Shown: positions 16,171 to 24,369 of the stretch, piece by piece
Layout of the letters: every line of letters starts with the position of its first letter
Numbering within the stretch: the first letter of the stretch is position 1
From: Collinsella aerofaciens
GTDB lineage: Bacteria > Actinomycetota > Coriobacteriia > Coriobacteriales > Coriobacteriaceae
DNA length: 54,642 nt
Direction of reading: 5' to 3'
Assembly (NCBI RefSeq): GCF_015548375.1
Contig: NZ_JADMWW010000011.1
Span: 17,558-72,199 of the forward strand
Translations under genes and position numbers: made by a program
Notes under the pieces: generated by a model
The model's input: only the letters and a program-made list of their open reading frames with translations
What the model was told of the DNA's origin: nothing
Database searches by the model: none

Positions 16171-18117
16171 CTAGTTAGTCGTCGTGTCGGAATCGTCACC
16201 CGAGGCAGAGCCAGAAAGCGAAACCGTCAGCGTGATCGTGCTGTCGGTGGACTGCTTGCCGGTGGGGGAGACGCCCGTAACGGTGGCGTTTTCGTTGCCG
16301 CTCACGGGGTTGCCGTTCTGATCGCAGAATGCGATGTTGTAGAAACCGGCGTTGTTGAGCGCGGTGACGGCGGCGGAGATGCTCTTGCCGTACAGGTTAC
16401 CCGGGACGCTGGCCTTGCCGGACTTCTTGGCGATGACGACGGTGATCGTGGCACCGGGCTTCTGCTTGCCGCTAGGGTTCCAGCTAATTACGGTGCCCTC
16501 GGTAACCGAGTCGTTTTCCTGGTAGCTCACGTCGACGCCAAAGCCAGCCATGTCGAGAGCGTTGCGTGCCTGGGCCTCGGTCATGTCGGTCAGATCGGGG
16601 ACGGAGGTGGTGTCAGGACCGCTGGAGACCTTATACGAGATGGTCGTGCCCTTCTCGACTTCCTTGCCGGCATCAGTGCCCTGCTCAAAGACCTGGCCTT
16701 CGTCGGCCTCGTTGGCCTCCTCGGTTGCGTTGCCCTTCAGGCCCACGCTTGCCAGCGCGGCCTCGGCCTGGTCCTTGGTTAGGCCGACGAGCTGCGGAAC
16801 CTCAACTTTCTCGGAGGGCTTGGGGCCCTTGGAGATCACCAGGTTCACCTTGGAGCCCTTGGGCTTCTTAGTGTTGCCGTTGGGGGTCTGCTCGGCAACC
16901 TTGCCCTCGTCGACATCGTCGTTATAGCTCTGGTCGACAGTTCCGACCTCAAGGCCGGCCTCCTTGATCAGCTCGATAGCGGTCTGCTGGTCCTTGTTAA
17001 GCACATCGGGCACCGTAACCTGCTCGCCCCCAAAGAGCCCGGTGGCGAAGGCCACCACAACGCCAACCACGGCGATTGCGGCGACTACGGCGGCGATGAT
17101 CTTGTTCTTGTTGGATTTGGGCTCTTCGACCTCGTAGGAGCCGGTGGAGCCCGAAACCGAGCTGCGGGCGGTATTTTGGCCGCTCACGCCCGAGACGGGA
17201 CGCACCATGGCGCGCGTCTGATCGGAAAGCTCGCGAGTCTTGGTGGCGCCCAGCTCACCGGGGGCACCGATGATGCGCGTGGGCTCCGAGACGTTGACGG
17301 CACGGCCCGACAGGTAGCTGTTGAGCACCTGACGCAGCTCGTCGGCGGTCTGGAAGCGGTTTGCGGGGTCCTTCTCCATGCACTTGAGGATGATGCGCTC
17401 AAGGTCGGCGTCGACACCGGAGTTGATCTGGCTCGGCGGAATAGGTAGCTCGTTGACCTGCTTGAGTGCGACCGAGATAGCGTCGTCACCGTCAAAGGGC
17501 ACGCGGCCGGTGGCGCACTCGTACATCACGACGCCCAGCGAGTAGATATCCGAGGTGGGGCCGAGGTCCTGACCACGGGTCTGCTCGGGGCTGACGTAGT
17601 GGGCGGTTCCCAGCACGTTGTTGTCTTGCGTGAGGTGGCTGTTCTTGGCGCGCGCGATGCCAAAGTCCATCACCTTGATGTTGCCGTCGGGCAGCACCAT
17701 GATGTTCTGCGGCTTAATGTCGCGGTGGATGATTTCGTGCTTGTGGGCGACCGAAAGCGCGGAGCTGATCTGCGAGCCGATCTGCGCGACCTTCTTGGGG
17801 TCGAGGGCGCCGTGGCTCTTGATGCCGCTCTTAAGGTCGGTGCCGCGTAGGTACTCCATGACGATGTAATAGGTGTCGCCGTCCTTGCCCCAATCGTAGA
17901 CGCCCACGATATAGGGGGAGGAGAGGCCGGCTGCTGCCTGGGCCTCCTGCTTAAAGCGTGCGGCGAAGGTCGCGTCGCCAGCATACTGCGGCAGCATGAT
18001 CTTGACGGCTACCGTGCGGTCGAGAACCTGGTCCTGTGCACGGTAGACGGTCGCCATGCCGCCTGTTCCCACCTTATCCTTGAGGAGGTATCTTCCCCCG
18101 AGGACCCTCTGTTCCAT
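16171..18117 (-). CDS. pknB: PknB/StkP-type Ser/Thr kinase with four PASTA domains
   Basis: A 648-residue membrane kinase that senses peptidoglycan fragments in related bacteria and controls wall synthesis. The kinase domain (residues 1-275) has GTGGMATVY (17-25), Lys39, HRDIKPQN with Asp133, and DFG 151-153. A juxtamembrane linker with many Ser/Thr follows, then one membrane helix at about 340-362. Four extracellular PASTA repeats (starts VTVPDVL, VEVPQLV, TSVPDLT, ASVPGNL) fill 365-640. I chose ATG 18117 because AGGAGCAGGA precedes it; an upstream ATG would add five residues and overlap that site. It is the last gene of the minus-strand envelope operon, 132 bases after the SEDS-PBP gene. 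Confidence 0.95.
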   Translation of the reverse strand: MEQRVLGGRYLLKDKVGTGGMATVYRAQDQVLDRTVAVKIMLPQYAGDATFAARFKQEAQAAAGLSSPYIVGVYDWGKDGDTYYIVMEYLRGTDLKSGIKSHGALDPKKVAQIGSQISSALSVAHKHEIIHRDIKPQNIMVLPDGNIKVMDFGIARAKNSHLTQDNNVLGTAHYVSPEQTRGQDLGPTSDIYSLGVVMYECATGRVPFDGDDAISVALKQVNELPIPPSQINSGVDADLERIILKCMEKDPANRFQTADELRQVLNSYLSGRAVNVSEPTRIIGAPGELGATKTRELSDQTRAMVRPVSGVSGQNTARSSVSGSTGSYEVEEPKSNKNKIIAAVVAAIAVVGVVVAFATGLFGGEQVTVPDVLNKDQQTAIELIKEAGLEVGTVDQSYNDDVDEGKVAEQTPNGNTKKPKGSKVNLVISKGPKPSEKVEVPQLVGLTKDQAEAALASVGLKGNATEEANEADEGQVFEQGTDAGKEVEKGTTISYKVSSGPDTTSVPDLTDMTEAQARNALDMAGFGVDVSYQENDSVTEGTVISWNPSGKQKPGATITVVIAKKSGKASVPGNLYGKSISAAVTALNNAGFYNIAFCDQNGNPVSGNENATVTGVSPTGKQSTDSTITLTVSLSGSASGDDSDTTTN

Positions 18118-18249
18118 TCCTGCTCCTAACATAACTATTCGCTCAACGATGTGTGTAGTACCTACGATGTGGCCGCTGGGGCCGTGTGACGCGTTGCCGC
18201 TAACCCTTAGGCCGCGGCGCGCCTCGGGTGTCCGATTCGATCATGGGCA

Positions 18250-21120
18250 TCACGCTCCCTGTGCGGCAAGCGCCGCGGTCAGGACGATACCGGCGATCTT
18301 GGCGGCCTTGACGTCATGCTTGTCGAAATCCTCCAAGGCCACCGAGATGGCGACCGTGGGTGAATCGTAAGGTGCAAAGCCAACGAACGTCGAGTTGACG
18401 TTGGTGCCGCCAGTCTCGGGCGAGCCGGTCTTGCCGGCGACCTTGACACCGGGGATTTGGGCATCGGTGCCGGTGCCGGACTGGACGACGGCAAGCATGG
18501 CCTGCTTGACCTGGTCGGCCGTGGCGGAGCTGACGGCCTGACCAAGCGAGCGGGACTGCGTGGTCTTGACCACGGTTCCGTCCGGGGCGAGTACCTGGGC
18601 TACAAAGTACGGGTCCATGACCACGCCGCTGTTAGCGATGGCGGCGGCAATCACGGCGTTTTGCATGACGGTGGTCTGCGGGCCGGGCGTGTGGTCCATG
18701 CCGACAGGCTGGCCGGCGCCGGCCCAGGCGGTCTCCCACTCGGTCATGAGCGACGGGTCGGCCATGATGGAGGCCGCGGAGGTCAGGTCCTGGCCGAGCT
18801 TTTGGCCGTAGCCAAAGGCGTTGGCAAACTGCACGAGCGTGTTTGCGCCAACTTCGTTTGCCACCTGGCCAAAGACGACGTTGGAGGACACGGCAAAGGC
18901 CTGCTGCAGGCTGATGGTGCCGTAGCTCTCGTTGGCATAGTTGGTGACCGGTGCGTTGCCGATGTCCATGGAGCCGGGCGCCTGGTAGGTGCTGGTAAGG
19001 CTGGCGGTACCGGTCTCGAGTGCCGCGGAAAGCGTAACGACCTTAAACGTTGAGCCCGGCGTGTACAGCGCGTCCATGGCGCGATTGTACATGGAGCCGT
19101 CCTCGCCGCCGCCCGTCTGCAGCAGGGCATCGATGTTGGTGTTGTCGTAGGTGGGCGAGCTGGCACATGCGAGCACCGCGCCGGTACGCGGGTCGATGAC
19201 CACTACAGCGCCCTTAAAGCCCTTGAGCGCCTGCTCAGCAGCCGTCTGGATACGCGAGTCGATGGTGAGCTTGGCGGTGTTGCCCGGCTGGGTCTGGCCC
19301 GCGAGCGACGCGATGGCGTTGTTCCAGCTGGAGTAATCCTTAGAGCCGGTGAGCGTGTCGTTCATGACGCTCTCGATGGCGGTGGTGCCATACTGCTGGC
19401 TCACGTAGCCAACCACGTGCGCTGCCAGGTTACCGTTGGGGTAGGAGCGTACGTAGGTGCCGTCCTCCTGTTGCAGCGACTCGGCCAGCGTCACGCCGTC
19501 GGACGTGATGATGGAACCGCGCTGGATGTACTTGGAGCGGGCGATGGTGTGGTTGTTGGTCGGCATGTCCTGATAGTCCTTGGCCTTGATGACCTGGACA
19601 TAGGTGAGGTTGCCGATAAGGATGGCGAACAGCGCCGTAAAGGCGAGCACCGCACGGGTTAGACGGTTGGCGAGCGCAACGCGGCCGAGCACACCGGATT
19701 CAGGCGTGTCGAGCAGGCGACGGCGCATGCGCGAGCCGATGGAATGGCTGCCGCTGCCGTAGGAAGACGAGGTGGCAAAGCGCGTGCCCGTCGGGGCGGC
19801 GGCAGATGCGACCTGATTATCGGTGATGGCGGCCATGGTGCCGGTGCCGGTAAGCTCGGCCTCGCGTCCGGTCGCCTCGTCACCGGCGCGCAGCAGGAGC
19901 GCGACGATGATAAAGCTCGCCAGCAGAGAGGAGCCGCCCTGGCTCATAAAGGGCAGGGTGACGCCGGTCAGCGGGATCAGGCGGGTTACGCCGCCGACGA
20001 TCAAGAAGGCCTGGAAGCTGATGGCGGCCGTAAGGCCTGTGGCACTAAAGGCGGCGAGGTCGGATTTAGCGCGGGCAGCCGTGGTGAGGCCACGCACGGC
20101 AAAGAGCATAAACAGGATGAGCACGGCGCCGCCGCCCAAAAGGCCCATCTCCTCGCCGATAGCCGAGAAGATAAAGTCGGACTCGACGACAGGGATGTTG
20201 TTGGCCATGCCGTTGCCGATGCCAACACCGACCAGACCGCCATCGGCAAGCGAGAAGAGCGACTGGACGATCTGGTAGCCCTGGCCCTGGGCGTCCTTAA
20301 ACGGATCGAGCCAAACCTGGAAACGCACCTGAACGTGAGACAGGAACTTGTAGGCGCCCACGGCTCCAACAGCTAAGAGCGCAAGGCCGATAACGACATA
20401 CGAAAAGCGCCCCGTGGCAACGTAGAGCATCAGCAAGAAGATGGTGTAGAACAGCACGGCCGAACCCAGGTCGCGTTCGAAGACGACGACGAGCAGGCAC
20501 ACACCCCACACGGCAAACAGCGGCAGCAGCAGTCGCAGGCGAGGGATCTTAAAGCCCAGAATCTTGCGGTTGGAGATGGAGAGCAGCTCGCGGTTCTCGG
20601 CCAGGTAGCCGGCCAGGAACAGGACGATAAAGACCTTGGCGAACTCGCCGGGCTGGATGGTAAAGCCCGCGATGCGAATCCACAGCTTGGAGCCCGAGAT
20701 CGTGGTGCCGATAAAGATAGGCAGCATCAGCAGAATGATGCCGATGATGCCAAAGGTGTACTTGTAGCGCATGACCACGTCGAGGTTTTTGACTAATGCA
20801 AGCGTTCCCACCATGAGCGCCACCGAGACAAACAGGATGATGAGCTGTGAGATGGCGAGAGCGGGGGCGAGACGCGTCACGAACGTGATGCCGATGCCCG
20901 AAAGTATAAATACGATGGGCAGGATGGCGGGGTCGGCACCGGGCGCCAAGATGCGCACGGCAATGTGGGCCGCGGCAAAGGCGGCAAAGAGGCCGATCGG
21001 TACGGCGAGCGTCTCAAAGGAGATGGCAGCGCCCGCGGTGAGGACGTACATCGCATACAGCAGGATGACGGGGAACGCCGAGGCGATGAGCAAGAGCAGC
21101 TCGGTGTTGCGGCGACTCAT
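18250..21120 (-). CDS. SEDS polymerase (RodA/FtsW) fused to a class B penicillin-binding protein
   Basis: A single 956-residue protein. Residues 1-415 are a SEDS glycosyltransferase with about ten membrane helices and family motifs WIRIAGFTIQPGEFAK, ERDLGSAVLF, ESDFIFSAIGEEMGLLGG and PLTGVTLPFMSQGGSS. A linker and one more membrane helix (about 470-500) lead into a transpeptidase domain with Ser690 in PGSTFK (SxxK), SSN, and Lys897 in AGKTGS. In most bacteria RodA-PBP2 and FtsW-PBP3 are separate partners; in mycobacteria rodA and pbpA are adjacent genes in the same operon order as here. The fusion fixes 1:1 stoichiometry. ATG 21120 with GGGAG is preferred over a GTG three codons upstream. The PP2C gene ends 16 bases upstream. 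Confidence 0.95.
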   Translation of the reverse strand: MSRRNTELLLLIASAFPVILLYAMYVLTAGAAISFETLAVPIGLFAAFAAAHIAVRILAPGADPAILPIVFILSGIGITFVTRLAPALAISQLIILFVSVALMVGTLALVKNLDVVMRYKYTFGIIGIILLMLPIFIGTTISGSKLWIRIAGFTIQPGEFAKVFIVLFLAGYLAENRELLSISNRKILGFKIPRLRLLLPLFAVWGVCLLVVVFERDLGSAVLFYTIFLLMLYVATGRFSYVVIGLALLAVGAVGAYKFLSHVQVRFQVWLDPFKDAQGQGYQIVQSLFSLADGGLVGVGIGNGMANNIPVVESDFIFSAIGEEMGLLGGGAVLILFMLFAVRGLTTAARAKSDLAAFSATGLTAAISFQAFLIVGGVTRLIPLTGVTLPFMSQGGSSLLASFIIVALLLRAGDEATGREAELTGTGTMAAITDNQVASAAAPTGTRFATSSSYGSGSHSIGSRMRRRLLDTPESGVLGRVALANRLTRAVLAFTALFAILIGNLTYVQVIKAKDYQDMPTNNHTIARSKYIQRGSIITSDGVTLAESLQQEDGTYVRSYPNGNLAAHVVGYVSQQYGTTAIESVMNDTLTGSKDYSSWNNAIASLAGQTQPGNTAKLTIDSRIQTAAEQALKGFKGAVVVIDPRTGAVLACASSPTYDNTNIDALLQTGGGEDGSMYNRAMDALYTPGSTFKVVTLSAALETGTASLTSTYQAPGSMDIGNAPVTNYANESYGTISLQQAFAVSSNVVFGQVANEVGANTLVQFANAFGYGQKLGQDLTSAASIMADPSLMTEWETAWAGAGQPVGMDHTPGPQTTVMQNAVIAAAIANSGVVMDPYFVAQVLAPDGTVVKTTQSRSLGQAVSSATADQVKQAMLAVVQSGTGTDAQIPGVKVAGKTGSPETGGTNVNSTFVGFAPYDSPTVAISVALEDFDKHDVKAAKIAGIVLTAALAAQGA

Positions 21121-21136
21121 AAGCGGCACTCCCTTT

Positions 21137-22936
21137 CTAATTCTTATCGGAGGCTTCGGCCTCGGCGGACTGTTCGGCGGTTTTCTCGGAATCTGATTCG
21201 GAGGTCGATCCCTGATTGGTGTTGTCGCGAATCGTTTGCGCGTCGATCACCTGGCGGGTCTGCTCCTCGTCGATCTGGTGGCGGTACTTGGATATCGTGT
21301 CCTGCGCATCGTCGACACTTGTTTGCGGAATGCCCGCCTTGAGGCGGTTTTGCGTGTCTTCGGGCAGGTCGGACAGCTTAATGCTGGTTTCGCTTTCGAG
21401 CCAGTGGAGCTTGAGTCCGAGCGGCTTGCCGGGCAGGCCGCGCCAGACGGCGACATTGCCCTGGTAGGTACCCAGGTAGTACGAGCCGGTGACACCCGTG
21501 TAGGCCCAGATGCCAGCTGCCAGCACAAAGACGAGGGCCAGGATGGCGGCGATAGTAACGTTGCGGCGACGCACGCGTTGTGCCTCGCGCATGACGCCAT
21601 CGTCAACCAGGTCAACGACTACTACGGTCACGTTGTCGTGGCCGCCGGCGGCAAGCGCCGCGTCCACTAGGTTGTCGACGCAGATTTGCGCGGTTGAGGA
21701 CTGCGTGGCGATGTTCTCGATATCGCTATCGGGAATCATGCTCGAAAGGCCGTCGGAGCACAGGATCAGACGGTCGCCTTCCTCGATATGCAGAGTGAAG
21801 TGGTCGGCATACATAGCGGGGTCCGAGCCCAGCGCGCGGGTGATGACCGAACGGTTGGGGTGGACGCGAGCCTCATCTGCCGTGATCTCGCCGGCGTCCA
21901 CGAGCTCCTCCACGTAGGAGTGGTCGCGGGTCACGCGGATGAGCGTGCCCTCGTGGAGCAGGTAGGCGCGAGAGTCACCCACGTGGGCGATGGCGAGCGT
22001 GTCGTTTTCGATATAGGCGCAAGTGGCTGTGCAACCCATGCCGGGCTTGCCCAGGCCATTCAAGGCAGCCTCGATTACGGCGGCGTTGGCTGCCTCGACG
22101 GCTGCGGCCAGGCGTGCTGCGTCGGCGGACTGTGGGGCCGTCTTGGCGATGGTCTCGACAGCGATAGAAGAGGCCACCTCGCCGGCAGCGTGACCACCCA
22201 TGCCGTCGCATACGCAAAAGAGCGGCGACTGCACCAGGTAGGAATCCTCATTGTGCGGGCGCACGCAGCCAACGTCGGAGCGGGCGCCCCACATGAGTTG
22301 CGTGGTGGTGCCGGCATCATAGGTCGAGTCGGTCTCGATGCGCTCCTCGGTTAGGGGTTCAAAGCTCATGGTCGAGCCGGGGTCTTTGAGCTTGGCCTCA
22401 ACGGCGGCAACGTCGATTTCGGCTGTGTCACCGGGAGAGACGGTGTCGGTCTCGGCGTTTGATTCGGAATCACCGGTGTCCGGGGAGTCGGGCTCCTCGG
22501 AAACGCGGGCGGTCGACTCGTCGTCTTGCGGGCTGACGTCTATAGGCTCGGGCGCCGGCGTAGACGCGGGCGCAACCTTGGATGCCGGGGCTATGGGAAA
22601 CGCCGGCGCGGCGGGCTCGGGTGCCGCAAACACCGCAGCGCTCTCGTTGATTGCCGCGGCGACGGGCTCTGCAAAGTGAGCCGGCGCCGGGGTTGCTTCG
22701 GGCGCTGTGGGCTGTTCCGCAGCATGTGCGCCGATGGGCGCTGCTACGGCATCCTCTTCGTCCTCGTTATCGGCGAGATCCGAAATGTCATGCGTTACAT
22801 GCGAAAGAGGCAGGGAGAACACGGTGTCCTCGGGCTCCACGGGTGCGGAGCCCGCCGGAGCGGCGTGGGCCGGCGCAGCTGTGGCGGCGGCCGGTGCCTC
22901 GGTCATAGTTGCGGACTTGTTCTCCTCGTCGATCAT
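21137..22936 (-). CDS. pstP: PP2C-family Ser/Thr protein phosphatase with disordered N terminus
   Basis: A 599-residue phosphatase opposing the kinases of the operon. About 215 N-terminal residues are Ala/Pro/Glu-rich and look disordered, which is unusual because PstP/PrpC proteins normally begin with the catalytic domain. The PPM domain (about 216-455) shows RPHNED, DGMGGHAAGE, HVGDSRAY, SDGLSSM and GGHDNVTVV, the metal-binding set. A membrane helix (about 470-490) follows, then about 105 outside residues ending in an acidic tail. The start codon ATG 22934-22936 overlaps the FhaB-like gene by 4 bases (ATGA), implying translational coupling. Confidence 0.92.
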   Translation of the reverse strand: MIDEENKSATMTEAPAAATAAPAHAAPAGSAPVEPEDTVFSLPLSHVTHDISDLADNEDEEDAVAAPIGAHAAEQPTAPEATPAPAHFAEPVAAAINESAAVFAAPEPAAPAFPIAPASKVAPASTPAPEPIDVSPQDDESTARVSEEPDSPDTGDSESNAETDTVSPGDTAEIDVAAVEAKLKDPGSTMSFEPLTEERIETDSTYDAGTTTQLMWGARSDVGCVRPHNEDSYLVQSPLFCVCDGMGGHAAGEVASSIAVETIAKTAPQSADAARLAAAVEAANAAVIEAALNGLGKPGMGCTATCAYIENDTLAIAHVGDSRAYLLHEGTLIRVTRDHSYVEELVDAGEITADEARVHPNRSVITRALGSDPAMYADHFTLHIEEGDRLILCSDGLSSMIPDSDIENIATQSSTAQICVDNLVDAALAAGGHDNVTVVVVDLVDDGVMREAQRVRRRNVTIAAILALVFVLAAGIWAYTGVTGSYYLGTYQGNVAVWRGLPGKPLGLKLHWLESETSIKLSDLPEDTQNRLKAGIPQTSVDDAQDTISKYRHQIDEEQTRQVIDAQTIRDNTNQGSTSESDSEKTAEQSAEAEASDKN

Positions 22937-23349
22937 CGACGGTTCACCTTCATGACCACGTCGCCAATCTGGACTTCGTCGCCCTCGCGCAGCGTTGCGG
23001 GCTCCACGAGCTGGCGGCCGTTGACGAGCGTGCCGTTAAGCGAGTTGAGGTCCTCGATGATGAGCGCCGGGCCCTGCAGCGAAAAGCGCGCATGCGAGGC
23101 CGAGACGAACGGTTCGTTGATGCAGATGTCCGAAGACGGCGAGCGGCCGACGATGACGGGGCCGAGCATGTCTACGTGGATGCCGCGGATACCGCGCGGA
23201 CCCTTGTCCACATCAATCGTCCAGATAGCCGAGTCGCGGCGCTGCCCGCGCACAAGTCCCACGCCGGTCTTCATGACGGCGAACAGGAAGATATAGAGCA
23301 GGGCGACTAGGACGATGCGGCCTGCAAAAAGGACGATATCGATGTTCAT
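22933..23349 (-). CDS. fhaB: FHA-domain protein with N-terminal membrane helix (FhaB/FipA-like)
   Basis: A 138-residue protein with one N-terminal membrane helix (about residues 5-28) and a cytoplasmic FHA domain (about 60-135) that binds phosphothreonine. FHA motifs are visible as VGRSPSSD, SASHARF and DLNSLNGTLVNG. In mycobacteria the same position holds fhaB (Rv0019c), linked to cell division and wall regulation. It overlaps the phosphatase gene by 4 bases and starts 6 bases after the FhaA-like stop, so the three are certainly one transcript. Confidence 0.92.
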   Translation of the reverse strand: MNIDIVLFAGRIVLVALLYIFLFAVMKTGVGLVRGQRRDSAIWTIDVDKGPRGIRGIHVDMLGPVIVGRSPSSDICINEPFVSASHARFSLQGPALIIEDLNSLNGTLVNGRQLVEPATLREGDEVQIGDVVMKVNRR

Positions 23350-23355
23350 AAGCGA

Positions 23356-24369
23356 CTATCCCCTAAATTCAAAGGTACTCAGGCCAAACGTCAGCAGATC
23401 GCCGTTGCGCAGCGGGCAGCGCGTAATGCGGCGGTTGTTGACGAGCGTGCCGTTGGTGGAATTGAGGTCCTCGATCGACCAATCCGAGCCCGTAAAGGTG
23501 AGCTGGGCGTGGCGGCGCGACACGTTGGGGTCGCGCAGGGCAATGTCGGAAACTGAGCGCTCGCGACCGATGGTCACCTGTGCGGAGGTGATGCTATGGC
23601 TCTCGCCGCTCACGACGTCGACGAGCTGGGCGAGCGGGCGCTGCGGGGCGCGAGTGCTCGCCATGTTGGAGGCGATGCCGGCTGCGGCGCCTAGGCCCAC
23701 GGCGGCACCGGTCGCGGCGGCTCCGCCCATGCCGGCAAGCGCGTCGCGCGAGACGGTCTGCGGCACCGGGATGGGTGCGGCGGCGGGGTCGGGGACGCTA
23801 GGCGCGAAGGGATCTGCCACGGCAAGCGGGTCGGGAGCGGCGGCGCGAGGCGTCGGCTGCTGCTGGGGCATGGCGGCGGGGCGCTGCTGCTGCGGGGCAG
23901 CAAACTGCTGCTGGCCGGCGCGCGGGGCGCTGGCGGCACGGCTTGCGGCCGAGTTGTTCTGTCCCAGGCCGTTTTGGTAGGCGCGCTCTTCCTCGTACAG
24001 GCGGCCGAGCGTGGGCGCATCGACGTTCTCGGCAAAGACCGAGAACTTGCCGGCGCGCAGCTGCGGATCGATCATAAAGCGCACGAGGGGCTCGCCGACA
24101 AAGACATAGCGGCGCTTTTCGGCCTGCGCCTTCACAAACTCGCGGACCTCGCGCGAAAGCTCGGGGTAGAACGGGGCGAGCATGGGATCGTCGTCGGCGG
24201 CGATCAGGATGGTATAGAGTGCCGGCGCCGTGTTGACGCCGTTGATCACCAGAGTCTGATCCTCCATGTCGCGAGCGGCCTGCTTGGCAAGCTTCTTAAA
24301 GGAGAACGGGGCACGGGTGGCACCGAAGATGCCGGCCACGTGGTCCTCGAAGATGTTCAGGAAGTTCAC
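23356..24369 (-). CDS. fhaA: FhaA-like protein (DUF3662 plus FHA)
   Basis: A 337-residue cytoplasmic protein. Residues 1-125 match the DUF3662 domain of mycobacterial FhaA (MNFLNIFEDHVAGIFGATR at the start; VGEPLVRFMIDPQLRAGKF). A central Pro/Gln/Ala-rich linker (about 140-250) is followed by a C-terminal FHA domain with IGRERSVSD, VSRRHAQL and LNSTNGTLVNN. FhaA binds phosphorylated wall-synthesis partners such as the pseudokinase MviN in mycobacteria; whether it does so here is inference. It overlaps the upstream kinase gene by 4 bases. Confidence 0.93.
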   Translation of the reverse strand: MNFLNIFEDHVAGIFGATRAPFSFKKLAKQAARDMEDQTLVINGVNTAPALYTILIAADDDPMLAPFYPELSREVREFVKAQAEKRRYVFVGEPLVRFMIDPQLRAGKFSVFAENVDAPTLGRLYEEERAYQNGLGQNNSAASRAASAPRAGQQQFAAPQQQRPAAMPQQQPTPRAAAPDPLAVADPFAPSVPDPAAAPIPVPQTVSRDALAGMGGAAATGAAVGLGAAAGIASNMASTRAPQRPLAQLVDVVSGESHSITSAQVTIGRERSVSDIALRDPNVSRRHAQLTFTGSDWSIEDLNSTNGTLVNNRRITRCPLRNGDLLTFGLSTFEFRG

